Source: Mycobacterium sp. BK086 (GTDB taxonomy: Bacteria > Actinomycetota > Actinomycetes > Mycobacteriales > Mycobacteriaceae). From it: DNA of 64,000 bases. Where the stretch lies: assembly GCA_004362315.1 (NCBI GenBank), contig SNWL01000003.1:1922001-1986000 (forward strand), in the 5' to 3' direction. This document shows, one piece after another, positions 8,246 through 17,727 of this stretch (position 1 is its first letter; each line of letters starts with the position of its first letter). The notes under the pieces were generated by a model. It ran no database searches. It was not told where the DNA came from and saw nothing but the letters and a program-made list of their open reading frames with translations. The position numbers were made by a program, and so were the translations under genes.

Positions 8246-9492
8246 GGCAGGCTCTCGGTCTCGAAGGTGACACCCGCGGCCGGCAGCCGGTCGAGCAGCA
8301 CGTCCCCCATGGCCGAGGCCGGCGTCAGCACCCCGTGCCGGTCCGGGAGGCGGTCGCGGTCCAGCAACAGCGCAAGCGCACTCTCGCCGGCCAGCAGTGC
8401 GGTCGCCGAGTATCCCGGGTCGGCGGGTTGGGCGATCGTCGCGCGATACCGGCGCCCTGTCGTCGTGGTGGCGTAGGTCTCGACCCGGTAGTGCCCGCGC
8501 GAACCCATGTCATTGCCGGTTCCCGCGGCGGGTGTCATCCGGTCCACGAAACCCGTTGGGAGCAGGCGCAAGTAGTTGCCACCGAAGCGTGAAGCGGTGG
8601 CGATGCCTGCGTTGAACATCGCACCGGCCAGGGCCGCGCCGGGGAACGACCCCATGATGAGGGTTTCGGTGTAGCGGAAGCGCCGACCGTAGGCCCACTT
8701 CATCAGGGCATTGGAGCGGCGCACACAGCGGGTGTTGTAGAGCGCCATCACGTAGCCGCTGGTCCACAACCCCGCCAGTTCGGGTGCGACTTCGTGACCC
8801 GGCAGCAGCGGAAGGTCGACCTGGTGGCCAAGATCCGGCTCGGCGGCGCGATCGGGGCTGAGACTGTAGGGATCGTCGAGCATCTGGCGCACCTCGGGAT
8901 CCGACGACGTGAGCCGCATCAGGTCGACCATCGTCGCCACCGAACCGCCGGCGTATCCGCCCGAATAGTCCCGCAGCACCAAGGTGGTGTCGGCGAGTTC
9001 GCCCGCCCCGTCGGCCGCGACCCGGCGACTCAACGCGTAGACGGTGAGATCCGAAGGGATCGAGTCGAATCCGCACGAATGCACGATGCGTGCGCCGGTC
9101 TTTTTCGCCCGGCGGTGACTCTGGTCGATACTTCGCCGGACGAACGGAACCTCGCCGGTGAGGTCGATGTAGTCGGTACCCGCCTCGGCGCAGGCCGCCA
9201 CGACCGGCAAGCCGTACCGGGTGTAGGGGCCAACCGCGTTGAGCACCAACCGGCTTCGGGACGCCATCGCGTCCAGCGAGCCGGGCTGATCCACGTCGGC
9301 GATCACCAGCGGCCAGTTCTTCGCCCTGCCACCGAGACCGGCGCGCACGGCCTCGAGCCGGCCTTTCGACCGGCCGGCAAGCGCGATCGAAAGCCCCGAG
9401 CCGGATCTGGCGAGATATCCGGCGGTGAGTTTGCCTACGTAGCCCGTGGCTCCGAAGACCATGATGTCGATGTCACGCCCCCGTGCGCGCAT
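8242..9492 (-). CDS. Trans-acting enoyl reductase / saccharopine dehydrogenase-like protein
   Basis: 416 residues. The N-terminal nucleotide-binding motif IMVFGATGYVGKLTAGYL and the early LAGRSKGRLE are characteristic of the saccharopine dehydrogenase-like fold. In mycobacteria this fold includes the trans-acting enoyl reductase Rv2953, which acts with polyketide synthases, and Rv2449c. No polyketide synthase is nearby, so the substrate is unknown. The ATG at 9492 follows a -10-like TAGCGT (9506-9501 on the minus strand) by 8 bases. This suggests a leaderless transcript starting inside the 3' end of the upstream gene. Confidence 0.82.
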   Translation of the reverse strand: MRARGRDIDIMVFGATGYVGKLTAGYLARSGSGLSIALAGRSKGRLEAVRAGLGGRAKNWPLVIADVDQPGSLDAMASRSRLVLNAVGPYTRYGLPVVAACAEAGTDYIDLTGEVPFVRRSIDQSHRRAKKTGARIVHSCGFDSIPSDLTVYALSRRVAADGAGELADTTLVLRDYSGGYAGGSVATMVDLMRLTSSDPEVRQMLDDPYSLSPDRAAEPDLGHQVDLPLLPGHEVAPELAGLWTSGYVMALYNTRCVRRSNALMKWAYGRRFRYTETLIMGSFPGAALAGAMFNAGIATASRFGGNYLRLLPTGFVDRMTPAAGTGNDMGSRGHYRVETYATTTTGRRYRATIAQPADPGYSATALLAGESALALLLDRDRLPDRHGVLTPASAMGDVLLDRLPAAGVTFETESLP

Positions 9493-9503
9493 GACCCGTG
9501 ACG

Positions 9504-10058
9504 CTACCCCTCTTTGGAGCGGCGCTCCCGATAAGCGGCGACATGCTGACGATTACCGCAATTCCCGGTATCGCAGAACATTCGCGAGCGGTTGCGGGAC
9601 AGATCGACCAGCACCGCATCGCAGTCCGGGGCGGCGCAGATCTTGAGCCTGCGCAGCTCGCCGGCGCGCACCAGGTCAGCGAGCGACATCGCCATCTCGG
9701 CGCCCATCCGCTGGGCCAGCGGGTCGTGGATCGAGGCGAGGTGCAGATGCCACTCGGGCATCTCGGGGTGACGGGTCAGCCACGGCGAGGCACGGGTGTC
9801 GGACAGCAGGGCGTTGATCTGGCCGACGGCACGCGCCTCGTCGCCGGCGGCGGCCCAGATCCGGCCGAGCCGTCCCCGCAGGGTGTGCACCGACGCGACC
9901 TCGGCGTCGTCGTGATCGCGCCGCCCGGTCCACCCGTAGCTGTCGAGGTACGCATCCAGGGCAGGCAGATCCGCCAACTGCTCACCGTCGACCCGATCGC
10001 TGTTGATCAGCACACACGCAGCCCGCAACGTGAGCTCCGTGTCATGAGTAAAAAGCAT
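9504..10058 (-). CDS. ABATE/CGNR zinc-finger transcriptional regulator
   Basis: About 184 residues from the ATG at 10058. An in-frame ATG at 10097 would add 13 residues. The N-terminal part (MLFTHDTELTLRAACVLINS) is the stress-induced ABATE domain. The C-terminus holds the treble-clef finger: CAAPDCDAVLVD, then RMFCDTGNCGNRQHVAAYRER, with the diagnostic CGNR tetrapeptide. Such proteins are putative DNA-binding regulators, usually in actinobacteria. It is divergent from the EamA transporter. The intergenic region contains two inverted repeats that are good candidates for its operators. Confidence 0.9.
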   Translation of the reverse strand: MLFTHDTELTLRAACVLINSDRVDGEQLADLPALDAYLDSYGWTGRRDHDDAEVASVHTLRGRLGRIWAAAGDEARAVGQINALLSDTRASPWLTRHPEMPEWHLHLASIHDPLAQRMGAEMAMSLADLVRAGELRRLKICAAPDCDAVLVDLSRNRSRMFCDTGNCGNRQHVAAYRERRSKEG

Positions 10059-10086
10059 TTGACCCGTGACTCCCTCGCCACCTATT

Positions 10087-10130
10087 GTCATGACCAACGG
10101 TCATTTTACTCATTACATGTGAGTGCTCAC
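10087..10130. promoter_or_regulatory. Candidate operator region: two inverted repeats between CGNR regulator and EamA gene
   Basis: ATGACC-AAC-GGTCAT at 10090-10104 is a perfect inverted repeat, and the self-complementary GTCATGAC at 10087-10094 overlaps it. A second repeat, GTGAG-TG-CTCAC, lies at 10119-10130. Both sit between the divergent start codons. Binding by the neighbouring CGNR regulator is an inference from position. Confidence 0.45.
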
Positions 10131-10150
10131 TACATCCAAGGGGGTGTCCC

Positions 10151-11152
10151 ATGTCGACGACGGTTCGTGGCCAAGACCACTTTCGGCTCGGTCTGCTGTT
10201 CGCCGTCGGATCGGCATTCACCTTCGGCATGTCCGGTCCCTTCGCCAAGTCACTGATGGAGGCCGGCTGGTCCCCCACCGCCGCCGTCACCGCCCGGCTG
10301 GCCGGCGGCGCACTGGTGATGGCGGTCTTCGCCACCATCGTCAAGCCCGACTGGGTTCGCGAGGCCCGCGCCCACGCCCGCACCGTCATCGCCTACGGCC
10401 TGGTCCCGATCGCCGGCGCTCAGCTCTGCTACTACAACGCCGTCTCGCACCTGTCGGTCGGCGTGGCGCTGCTGCTCGAATACACCGCACCCATCCTGGT
10501 TGTGGGCTGGATCTGGGGAACCACCCGGCGCCGCCCGCGCGCCATGACACTGGCCGGGGTCGCGCTCGCCGTCGCCGGAATCATGTTGGTACTCAACGTT
10601 TTCTCGGGAGACGCCCACATCAACGCGACCGGAATCGCCTGGGGCTTGGCGGCGGCCATCTGCGCGGCCTGCTACTTCATGATGTCCGACGAAGTGAGCG
10701 CCGACGGCAGCGGTCTGAACTCGATCACCCTGGCCGCCGGCGGCCTGGTGGTCGGCGCCATCGCCGTCGCTCTGCTCGGCCTCACGGGTGTGATGCCGCT
10801 GACGTTCACCGCCAACAACGCCGACGTCGCCGGACTGACCGTCCCGTGGTGGGTCCCGGTGCTGATGCTGGCCGTTGTCGCCACCGCGATCGCCTACACG
10901 CTGGGCATCAGCGGTGTGGCACGGCTGCGGCCCAGCTTCGCGTCTCTGGTCGGCCTCGGTGAGGTGTTGTTCGCCGTGCTGTCGGCATGGGTCTTGCTCG
11001 GCGAAGCCGTGACCGTCACCCAGGCGGTCGGCGGTGTGGTGGTCCTGCTCGGGCTGGCGCTGGCCCGCCAGGGCGATCGCAGCGCCGCGGTCACCGCGGC
11101 GACCTGGCCCGACGCCGGGCCGATCGAGGAAATCACCACCGCCAAAACCTAG
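10151..11152 (+). CDS. EamA/DMT-family transporter
   Basis: 333 residues with about ten hydrophobic helices arranged as two five-helix halves, the typical layout of drug/metabolite exporters with two EamA domains. The first half begins LLFAVGSAFTFGMSGPFAK. The second contains a YTLGISGVARLRPSFASLVG-like segment, and LGEVLFAVLSAWVLLGE is the conserved end of the fold. The ATG at 10151 has a good ribosome binding site (AAGGGGGTG just upstream). The cargo cannot be told from sequence. Expression is likely governed by the inverted repeats shared with the divergent CGNR regulator. Confidence 0.9.
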   Translation: MSTTVRGQDHFRLGLLFAVGSAFTFGMSGPFAKSLMEAGWSPTAAVTARLAGGALVMAVFATIVKPDWVREARAHARTVIAYGLVPIAGAQLCYYNAVSHLSVGVALLLEYTAPILVVGWIWGTTRRRPRAMTLAGVALAVAGIMLVLNVFSGDAHINATGIAWGLAAAICAACYFMMSDEVSADGSGLNSITLAAGGLVVGAIAVALLGLTGVMPLTFTANNADVAGLTVPWWVPVLMLAVVATAIAYTLGISGVARLRPSFASLVGLGEVLFAVLSAWVLLGEAVTVTQAVGGVVVLLGLALARQGDRSAAVTAATWPDAGPIEEITTAKT

Positions 11153-11202
11153 CGACGCGCCGCGCGGAGCAAACATCGGGAATGAATCACGCCTCCCATC
11201 GG

Positions 11203-11208
11203 TAACAT
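11203..11208 (+). promoter_or_regulatory. -10 element for leaderless cutinase transcript
   Basis: TAACAT fits the mycobacterial TANNNT -10 consensus and is followed by 6 bases and then the GTG start at 11215. This spacing predicts transcription starting at or next to the start codon. Confidence 0.5.
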
Positions 11209-11214
11209 CTAGAC

Positions 11215-11871
11215 GTGATAACTATCGCTGCGGCAAAGCGCGTTCTGCTGACCCTCCCGGCCGCCGTACTGGTTGCGCTGGCCTCCCTGGTCAGCCCGGC
11301 CGCGCTGCCCACCGCAGCGGCCGGCTGCAACGACGTCCAGGTGGTGTTCGCCCGCGGCACCGACGAGCCGCCCGGCATCGGCCGCGTCGGCCAGGCGTTC
11401 GTCAATTCTCTGCGCGGCAAGATCGGCGGACGCTCCCTGGGCGTGTACGCCGTGAACTACCCGGCCAGCTATGACTTCCTGGCCGCCGCCGACGGCGCCA
11501 ACGACGCCAGCGCGTTCATCCAGGGCGTGATGAACGACTGCCCCAGCACCCGCCTGGTTCTCGGCGGCTACTCGCAGGGCGCGGCGATCATGGACATCAT
11601 CACCGCCGTCCCGTTCCCCGCGATCGGGTTCAACAACCCGCTGCCGCCGAACGCCCCTGACCACATTGCGGCCATCGCGGTCTTCGGCAACCCCACCGCC
11701 AAGGTCGGCCTGCCGCTGACCACCAGCCCCGTCTACGGCAGCCGGTCGATCGACCTGTGCAACACGGGCGACCCGATCTGCACCAGTGGCGACGACGTTC
11801 CGGCCCACCGGGCGTACGGCAGCGACGGGTCGGCGGTCCAGGCGGCGTCGTTCGTCGCGGGCCTGCTGTAG
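11215..11871 (+). CDS. Secreted cutinase-like serine esterase (Culp family), copy 1
   Basis: 218 residues, GTG start. A hydrophobic signal peptide (about residues 1-36, ending near PTAAAG) directs export. The mature protein starts with CNDVQVVFARGT and has the nucleophile motif GGYSQGAAIMD. The late CNTGDPICTSGD pair holds the catalytic Asp region with its disulfide cysteines, and HRAYG supplies the likely catalytic His. The family hydrolyses ester lipids in the mycobacterial cell envelope or host lipids. It is the first of four tandem relatives. M. tuberculosis has two cutinases (cut3, cut4) at the equivalent place beside truA. Confidence 0.93.
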   Translation: MITIAAAKRVLLTLPAAVLVALASLVSPAALPTAAAGCNDVQVVFARGTDEPPGIGRVGQAFVNSLRGKIGGRSLGVYAVNYPASYDFLAAADGANDASAFIQGVMNDCPSTRLVLGGYSQGAAIMDIITAVPFPAIGFNNPLPPNAPDHIAAIAVFGNPTAKVGLPLTTSPVYGSRSIDLCNTGDPICTSGDDVPAHRAYGSDGSAVQAASFVAGLL

Positions 11872-11948
11872 ATCAAAGCGTTTTGGGCCTCCCCGCCCCA
11901 TATGTGACGATTAGCCGAATGTTCGCGACCAAGGGGGTCTCCAACGCC

Positions 11949-12632
11949 ATGGCCACGCCGACCATGAACTCAGCCCGGAGCTTCGGGGTTGCCTCGACGG
12001 CTATCGTCGCCGCGGCGGTCGCACTGCCGATCGCGCTCGCGCCGGCCGCTGCCGCTGACCCGTGCCCCGACATCTCCGTCGTCTTCGCCCGCGGCACCAG
12101 CGAGCCGGCCGGCATCGGCCGCGTCGGGCAGGCCTTCGTCGACAACCTGCAAGGTCAGCTCGGCGGGCGCACGGTGAGCTCGTACGCGGTGAACTACCCC
12201 GCGACCTACGACTTCCTGGGCGCCGCGGACGGCGCCACCGACGCGACCAATTTCATCGCGACCACCGCCGCGGCCTGCCCGGCGACGAAGTTCGTTCTGG
12301 GCGGCTACTCGCAGGGTGCCGCAGTGATGGACATGCTGGTGGGCATCCCCCCGCTGGGCAACAAGGTCGGTGACGTCGGCTCGGCGCCGCCGCTGCCGGG
12401 CAATCTGGCCAACCGGGTCGCCGGGTTGGCCGTGTTCGGCAACCCGTCCACCAAGTTCAGCATTCCGATCACGTCGGCCGCTCCTCCGTTCGCCGGTAAG
12501 GGCATCGACCTGTGCAACGACGGCGATCCGATCTGCTCCCGTGGCCGCAACCCGTTCGCCCACACCGACTACGAAAAAGGCCCAGGACCCGCGCAGGCCG
12601 CCGGGTTCATCGCGGGCCTGCTCGTGGTGTAG
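11949..12632 (+). CDS. Secreted cutinase-like serine esterase, copy 2
   Basis: 227 residues from the ATG at 11949, which has AGGGGG 11 bases upstream. Another in-frame ATG at 11919 lacks any ribosome binding site. A signal peptide ends near APAAAADP. The mature part has CPDISVVFARGT, the nucleophile elbow GGYSQGAAVMD, CNDGDPICSRG and a terminal His region (FAHTDYEKG), so the Ser-Asp-His triad appears complete. It is close to copy 1 over the whole length, indicating tandem duplication. Confidence 0.92.
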   Translation: MATPTMNSARSFGVASTAIVAAAVALPIALAPAAAADPCPDISVVFARGTSEPAGIGRVGQAFVDNLQGQLGGRTVSSYAVNYPATYDFLGAADGATDATNFIATTAAACPATKFVLGGYSQGAAVMDMLVGIPPLGNKVGDVGSAPPLPGNLANRVAGLAVFGNPSTKFSIPITSAAPPFAGKGIDLCNDGDPICSRGRNPFAHTDYEKGPGPAQAAGFIAGLLVV

Positions 12633-12685
12633 CCCGCGAATTATTAGCTGCCAGCAGACTCCCAGCCTCGTCTACCATGGCTGGC

Positions 12686-13342
12686 ATGCGCGTCAAAGCG
12701 GTGCTCAGCGGCGCAGCGGCGTTAATGTCCGTTGCCGCATGGATATTGCCCACTGCCGTGGCATCGGCGGCGGAGTGCCCCGATGTCGAGGTCATCTTCG
12801 CCCGCGGCCGTGAGGAACCACCCGGCATCGGCCGCATCGGCGACGCCTTCGTCGATGCGCTGCGCGGCAAGACCCCCAAGAGTGTGGGCGTGTACGCGGT
12901 CAACTACATCGCCGACTGGGACATCGTGCCGGGCGCCAACGACATGGCTCGGCATATGGAGTACATGGCGGCGAACTGCCCCAACACCCGCCAGGTTCCC
13001 GGTGGCTACTCACTGGGTGCTGCGGTGGTAGATCTCGCGCTCAGCCCGACCGATCCGCGACTCGGGGCCCACCCGGTGCCCCCGTCGGTGGCCCCGCACG
13101 TCGCGGCCGTGGTGCAGTTCGGCAGTGGCACGCGCAGCGTCAGCGTCCCCGGTTTGGTGCCCGCGGCCAACAGCCCGCTCTACGGTCCGAAGACCATCAA
13201 CCAGTGCAATATCGATGATCCGATCTGCAACGGCATCGATCCCAACACTCTGATCGGTAACTGGTGGACGCACCTGCAGGACGCCTACATCGGTTCCGGC
13301 CTGGTAGACCAGGCCGCCCAATTCACTGCGGACAGGCTCTAG
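12686..13342 (+). CDS. Secreted cutinase-like protein with GYSLG elbow, copy 3
   Basis: 218 residues from the ATG at 12686, starting MRVKAVLSG. TACCAT at 12673-12678 is a -10-like element 7 bases upstream, so a leaderless transcript is likely. The in-frame ATG at 12677 lies inside that element. The signal peptide ends near VASAAE. The mature start [12 protein letters not shown] is canonical, but the nucleophile elbow reads GGYSLGAAV rather than GYSQG. In cutinases that Gln contributes to the oxyanion hole. CNIDDPICNG and a terminal TH-containing stretch supply the Asp and His. It should still be an esterase, possibly with altered activity. Confidence 0.9.
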   Translation: MRVKAVLSGAAALMSVAAWILPTAVASAAECPDVEVIFARGREEPPGIGRIGDAFVDALRGKTPKSVGVYAVNYIADWDIVPGANDMARHMEYMAANCPNTRQVPGGYSLGAAVVDLALSPTDPRLGAHPVPPSVAPHVAAVVQFGSGTRSVSVPGLVPAANSPLYGPKTINQCNIDDPICNGIDPNTLIGNWWTHLQDAYIGSGLVDQAAQFTADRL

Positions 13343-13343
13343 C

Positions 13344-14024
13344 GTGCGAAAACGACGGATTCTCAGTAGTGCGGTCGCGATTTTCGTCGCGGCCGCAACC
13401 ATGTTGGTCGCCCCGTCGGCACTGCCCGGCTCGTGGACGTCAACGCCGGTGGCCGGCGCCGCGGGATGTCCCGACGTCGAGGTGATCTTCGCGCGCGGAC
13501 GCCTCGAATCGCCGGGCGCGGGCGTCATCGGCAACAGCTTCGTGAGCGCGCTGCGATCGAAGGTCAACAAGAACATCGGCTTGTACGCGGTGAAGTACCC
13601 CGCCGACAACCAGGTGGACGTCGGCGCCAACGACATCAGCAACCGCATCGCCTACAACATGAACAGCTGCCCGAATACCCGCCTGGTCCTCGGCGGGTAC
13701 TCGCTGGGCGCGGCGGCCACCGATATGGTTCTGGCAGTTCCGATTCCGATCATGGGCTTCAAGAATCCGATGCCGGCAGGCGCCGACAGCCACATCGCGG
13801 CAGTGGCCCTGTTCGGCAACGGAACTCAGTGGCTGGGGCCGATCACCAACTTCAGCCCCGCGTACCAGGACCGCACGATCGAGCTGTGCCACGGTGACGA
13901 CCCGATCTGCAACCCGGCCGACCCCGACACCTGGGAGACCAACTGGCCCGATCACCTCGCCGCCGCCTACCAAAAGGCTGGGATGATCAACCAGGCCGCC
14001 GATTTCGTGGCGGGCAGGCTCTAG
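13344..14024 (+). CDS. Secreted cutinase-like protein with GYSLG elbow, copy 4
   Basis: 226 residues. The GTG start follows one base after the stop of copy 3, so the two are cotranscribed. The signal peptide runs to about residue 40. The mature part begins [12 protein letters not shown] and has [11 protein letters not shown] at the nucleophile elbow, again Leu in place of the usual Gln. [12 protein letters not shown] carries the Asp site, with a DHLAAAYQ segment at the expected His position. Copies 3 and 4 form one subfamily and copies 1 and 2 another. Its stop codon shares CTAG with the convergent truA stop. Confidence 0.9.
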   Translation: MRKRRILSSAVAIFVAAATMLVAPSALPGSWTSTPVAGAAGCPDVEVIFARGRLESPGAGVIGNSFVSALRSKVNKNIGLYAVKYPADNQVDVGANDISNRIAYNMNSCPNTRLVLGGYSLGAAATDMVLAVPIPIMGFKNPMPAGADSHIAAVALFGNGTQWLGPITNFSPAYQDRTIELCHGDDPICNPADPDTWETNWPDHLAAAYQKAGMINQAADFVAGRL

Positions 14025-14899
14025 GACTTCGGCAGCGTCCGCAGGTCGCGGGTGACGCCGATCCGGGCGGCCAGCTGGTCGTCGGGCGGATAGTCCACCC
14101 CGGTCAGTGTCAGGCCGCGGGCCGGCGCGGCAGCGAAATCGCTTGAGCGCCCCGCAGCGTTCAACAGCGTTGCGCACCAGGAGGGTTCGCGGCGGCCCTC
14201 CCCCACGGCCAACAGTGCGCCCACCAATGACCGCACCATCGACCAGCAGAACGCATCCGCGCTGACGTAGGCGGTCACCAGATCGCCGTCGCGCACCCAG
14301 TCCAGCCGCTGAAGATCGCGGATGGTGGTCGCCCCCGGCCGGTGCCGGCAGAATGCGGCAAAGTCGTTCAACCCCAGCAGATGCCGGGATGCCTCCGCCA
14401 TGGCGTCGACGTCCAGCGGCTTGGTCGACGGCGTCACGTACCGCGCGAGCTGCGGCTCCACCCCGTAGGGTGCCAGCGACAGCCGGTAGGCGTAGTGGCG
14501 GCGCAGCGCTGAGAAACGGGCATCGAATCCGGCTGGCGCGCGGACGATCTGACGCACCCGGACGTCCTCGGGCAGGAAGCGGCCCAATCGGCGTACCAGC
14601 GGTTCGAATTCGGGACCGGGCCGCGCCTGGCGCGGATAGGCGTGAGCCAGCGCATCCTCGGGCACGTCGAGGTGTGCGACCTGACCGGTGGCGTGCACCC
14701 CGGTGTCGGTGCGTCCTGCGCCGAACACCCGCAGCGGTGTCCGGAACACCGTCGAGAGAGTTTCTTCGAGAACGCCCGCGACGGTGCGAAATCCCTCCTG
14801 GGCCGCCCAACCGGTGAATTCGGTTCCGTCGTAGGCGATATCGAGCCGAAGACGAACCTGCCCGCCACCGGATTCGGTGACGGGCAGGTTCGTATTCAC
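14021..14899 (-). CDS. truA: tRNA pseudouridine(38-40) synthase TruA
   Basis: 292 residues. TruA converts uridines 38, 39 and 40 of tRNA anticodon arms to pseudouridine. The start of the domain, [19 protein letters not shown], and the catalytic aspartate motif in [20 protein letters not shown] are clear. The C-terminal [15 protein letters not shown] is also typical. The only usable start near the domain is the GTG at 14899, five bases from the rplQ stop. This puts a strong hairpin within codons 3-16. It is the last gene of the ribosomal protein operon, as in M. tuberculosis. Confidence 0.93.
   Translation of the reverse strand: MNTNLPVTESGGGQVRLRLDIAYDGTEFTGWAAQEGFRTVAGVLEETLSTVFRTPLRVFGAGRTDTGVHATGQVAHLDVPEDALAHAYPRQARPGPEFEPLVRRLGRFLPEDVRVRQIVRAPAGFDARFSALRRHYAYRLSLAPYGVEPQLARYVTPSTKPLDVDAMAEASRHLLGLNDFAAFCRHRPGATTIRDLQRLDWVRDGDLVTAYVSADAFCWSMVRSLVGALLAVGEGRREPSWCATLLNAAGRSSDFAAAPARGLTLTGVDYPPDDQLAARIGVTRDLRTLPKS
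14853..14892 (-). terminator. Strong hairpin after rplQ, inside the 5' end of truA
   Basis: The arms CGAACCTGCCCG (14853-14864) and CGGGCAGGTTCG (14881-14892) are perfectly complementary over 12 bases. An additional inner ACCG/CGGT pair encloses a GATT loop. It follows the rplQ stop by about 12 bases on the minus strand and has no U tract. It may be a terminator, attenuator or processing stem limiting read-through into truA. Confidence 0.6.
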
Positions 14900-14903
14900 A
14901 GAT

Positions 14904-15491
14904 CTACTTGTCAGCGTCCGAATCCTCGGTGGATTCTTCAGCCTTCTCCTCGGCGACCTCGTCAGCAGCCTCGGCGGTCTGGGCGTCGGCGATGGCCGTG
15001 TCTTCTTCCACGGCCTCGGCCTCGACGGCTTCGATCGGCTCTTCGGCCGGAGCCTCCTCGACCGCGGCAGGCGCGGGCGCGGCGGCCTTGGCGGCCGAGC
15101 TCTTACGAGCACGGTTGGCCTCCGACGTCACGGTCTTCTCCCGCACCAGCTCGATGACCGCCATCGGGGCGTTGTCGCCCTTGCGCGGCTCGACCTTGAT
15201 GATGCGGGTGTAGCCGCCGTTGCGGTCGGCGAAGAACGGGGCGATCTCGGCGAACAAGGCATGCACGATGTCCTTGTCGCGGATCTTCTTCATCACCTCG
15301 CGCCGGTTGTGCAGCTCGCCCTTCTTGGCGTGGGTGATGAGCTTCTCCGCGTACGGACGCAGCGCCCGCGCCTTGGGCTCCGTGGTCTTGATCCGACCGT
15401 GCTCGAACAGCGACGTAGCCAGGTTGGCCAGAATCGCCTTCTGGTGCGAGGACGAACCGCCGAGGCGGGCACCCTTGGTGGGCTTGGGCAT
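14904..15491 (-). CDS. rplQ: 50S ribosomal protein L17 with acidic C-terminal extension
   Basis: 195 residues. The first 120 residues are the canonical L17 core ([20 protein letters not shown] near the start), which sits at the exit tunnel of the large subunit. From about residue 135 there is a long low-complexity tail rich in Ala and Glu ([17 protein letters not shown]). Such a tail is usual in mycobacteria and absent from shorter L17 proteins. The ATG at 15491 has AAGGAGAT upstream. It lies immediately downstream of rpoA, as is general in bacteria. Confidence 0.97.
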   Translation of the reverse strand: MPKPTKGARLGGSSSHQKAILANLATSLFEHGRIKTTEPKARALRPYAEKLITHAKKGELHNRREVMKKIRDKDIVHALFAEIAPFFADRNGGYTRIIKVEPRKGDNAPMAVIELVREKTVTSEANRARKSSAAKAAAPAPAAVEEAPAEEPIEAVEAEAVEEDTAIADAQTAEAADEVAEEKAEESTEDSDADK

Positions 15492-15550
15492 TGCGACTAT
15501 CTCCTTGTGGGGCCGACCCCCGTATCAGGTAGGGCCGGGACTGTTTTTTG

Positions 15551-16645
<1,095 letters not shown>

Positions 16646-16685
16646 TTAAGTGATCCGCGGGACGGTTGCCCCGCAGACGTCTTTA

Positions 16686-17291
16686 CTACTTCGAGTAGAA
16701 CTCGACGATCAGCTGCTCGGCCAGCGGCACCTGGATCTGCTCACGAGTGGGCAGCTGGTGCACGAGGATCCGCTGACGCTCGCCGACGACCTGCAGCCAG
16801 CCCGGGATCGGGCGCTCGCCGGCGGTCTGCCGGGAGACCTCGAAGGGCAGGGTGTTCAGCGACTTGTCCTTAATGTCGATGATGTCGTACTGCGACACCC
16901 GGTAGCTCGGGATGTTCACCTTGACACCGTTGACCGTGAAGTGACCGTGGCTGACGAGCTGGCGAGCCATCCGGCGGGTACGCGCCAGGCCGGCGCGGTA
17001 CACGACGTTGTCCAGGCGGGTCTCCAGGATCTGCAGCAGGTTCTCGCCGGTCTTGCCGGAAGAACGGTTCGCCTCTTCGTAGTACTTGCGGAACTGCTTC
17101 TCCAGCACGCCGTAGGTGAAGCGGGCCTTCTGCTTCTCCTGCAGCTGCTGGCGGTATTCGCTCTCCTTGATCCGCGCGCGGCCGTGCTGGCCGGGCGGGT
17201 AGGGGCGCTTCTCGAACGACTGATCGCCGCCAACCAGGTCGACGCCGAGACGGCGCGACTTGCGGGTTGCGGGTCCGGTATAACGAGCCAT
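16686..17291 (-). CDS. rpsD: 30S ribosomal protein S4
   Basis: 201 residues, the normal length. It begins MARYTGPATRKSRRLGVDL and contains the S4 RNA-binding fold (LDNVVYRAGLARTRRMARQL, then VSHGHFTVNG). S4 is a primary 16S rRNA binder that nucleates small-subunit assembly, and in many bacteria it represses its own operon. It is the zinc-independent form, since no N-terminal four-cysteine cluster is present. Confidence 0.98.
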   Translation of the reverse strand: MARYTGPATRKSRRLGVDLVGGDQSFEKRPYPPGQHGRARIKESEYRQQLQEKQKARFTYGVLEKQFRKYYEEANRSSGKTGENLLQILETRLDNVVYRAGLARTRRMARQLVSHGHFTVNGVKVNIPSYRVSQYDIIDIKDKSLNTLPFEVSRQTAGERPIPGWLQVVGERQRILVHQLPTREQIQVPLAEQLIVEFYSK

Positions 17292-17304
17292 TTTCTAGTC
17301 CTCC

Positions 17305-17721
17305 CTAGACCCGGCGCCGCTTGGGCGGACGGCAGCCGTTGTGCGGCTGCGGTGTGACGTCGGAAATCGCGCCGACCTCCAGGCCGGCAGCCTGCAGTGA
17401 ACGGATCGCGGTCTCGCGGCCCGAACCCGGACCCTTCACGAACACGTCCACCTTCTTGACGCCGTGCTCCTGCGCCTTGCGGGCAGCGTTCTCGGCGGCC
17501 AGCTGCGCGGCGAACGGGGTCGACTTGCGCGAGCCCTTGAAGCCGACGTGACCCGACGACGCCCAGGCGATGACGTTGCCCTGGGGATCGGTGATCGAGA
17601 CGATCGTGTTGTTGAACGTGCTCTTGATGTGAGCGGCGCCGTGCGGGACGTTCTTCTTTTCCCGGCGACGGGTCTTCTGCCCCTTCTTGGGTGCAGCGCC
17701 GCCCTTCTTTGCTTGTGCCAT
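17305..17721 (-). CDS. rpsK: 30S ribosomal protein S11
   Basis: 138 residues. The lysine-rich N-terminus is followed by [19 protein letters not shown] and [19 protein letters not shown], both diagnostic of S11, a platform protein contacting the mRNA exit region. The C-terminus [13 protein letters not shown] is the conserved family ending. It sits 13 bases upstream of rpsD in the same operon. Confidence 0.98.
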   Translation of the reverse strand: MAQAKKGGAAPKKGQKTRRREKKNVPHGAAHIKSTFNNTIVSITDPQGNVIAWASSGHVGFKGSRKSTPFAAQLAAENAARKAQEHGVKKVDVFVKGPGSGRETAIRSLQAAGLEVGAISDVTPQPHNGCRPPKRRRV

Positions 17722-17727
17722 CCGGGG

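Noticed and set aside
11757..11948. Extension of cutinase copy 2 into the end of copy 1
   Set aside because: It would place a non-hydrophobic Arg-rich segment before the signal peptide.
14900..15112. A 71-codon N-terminal extension of truA
   Set aside because: Arg/Pro-rich translation antisense-frame to the acidic rplQ tail; it lies wholly within rplQ in another frame. GTG 14899 is adequate.
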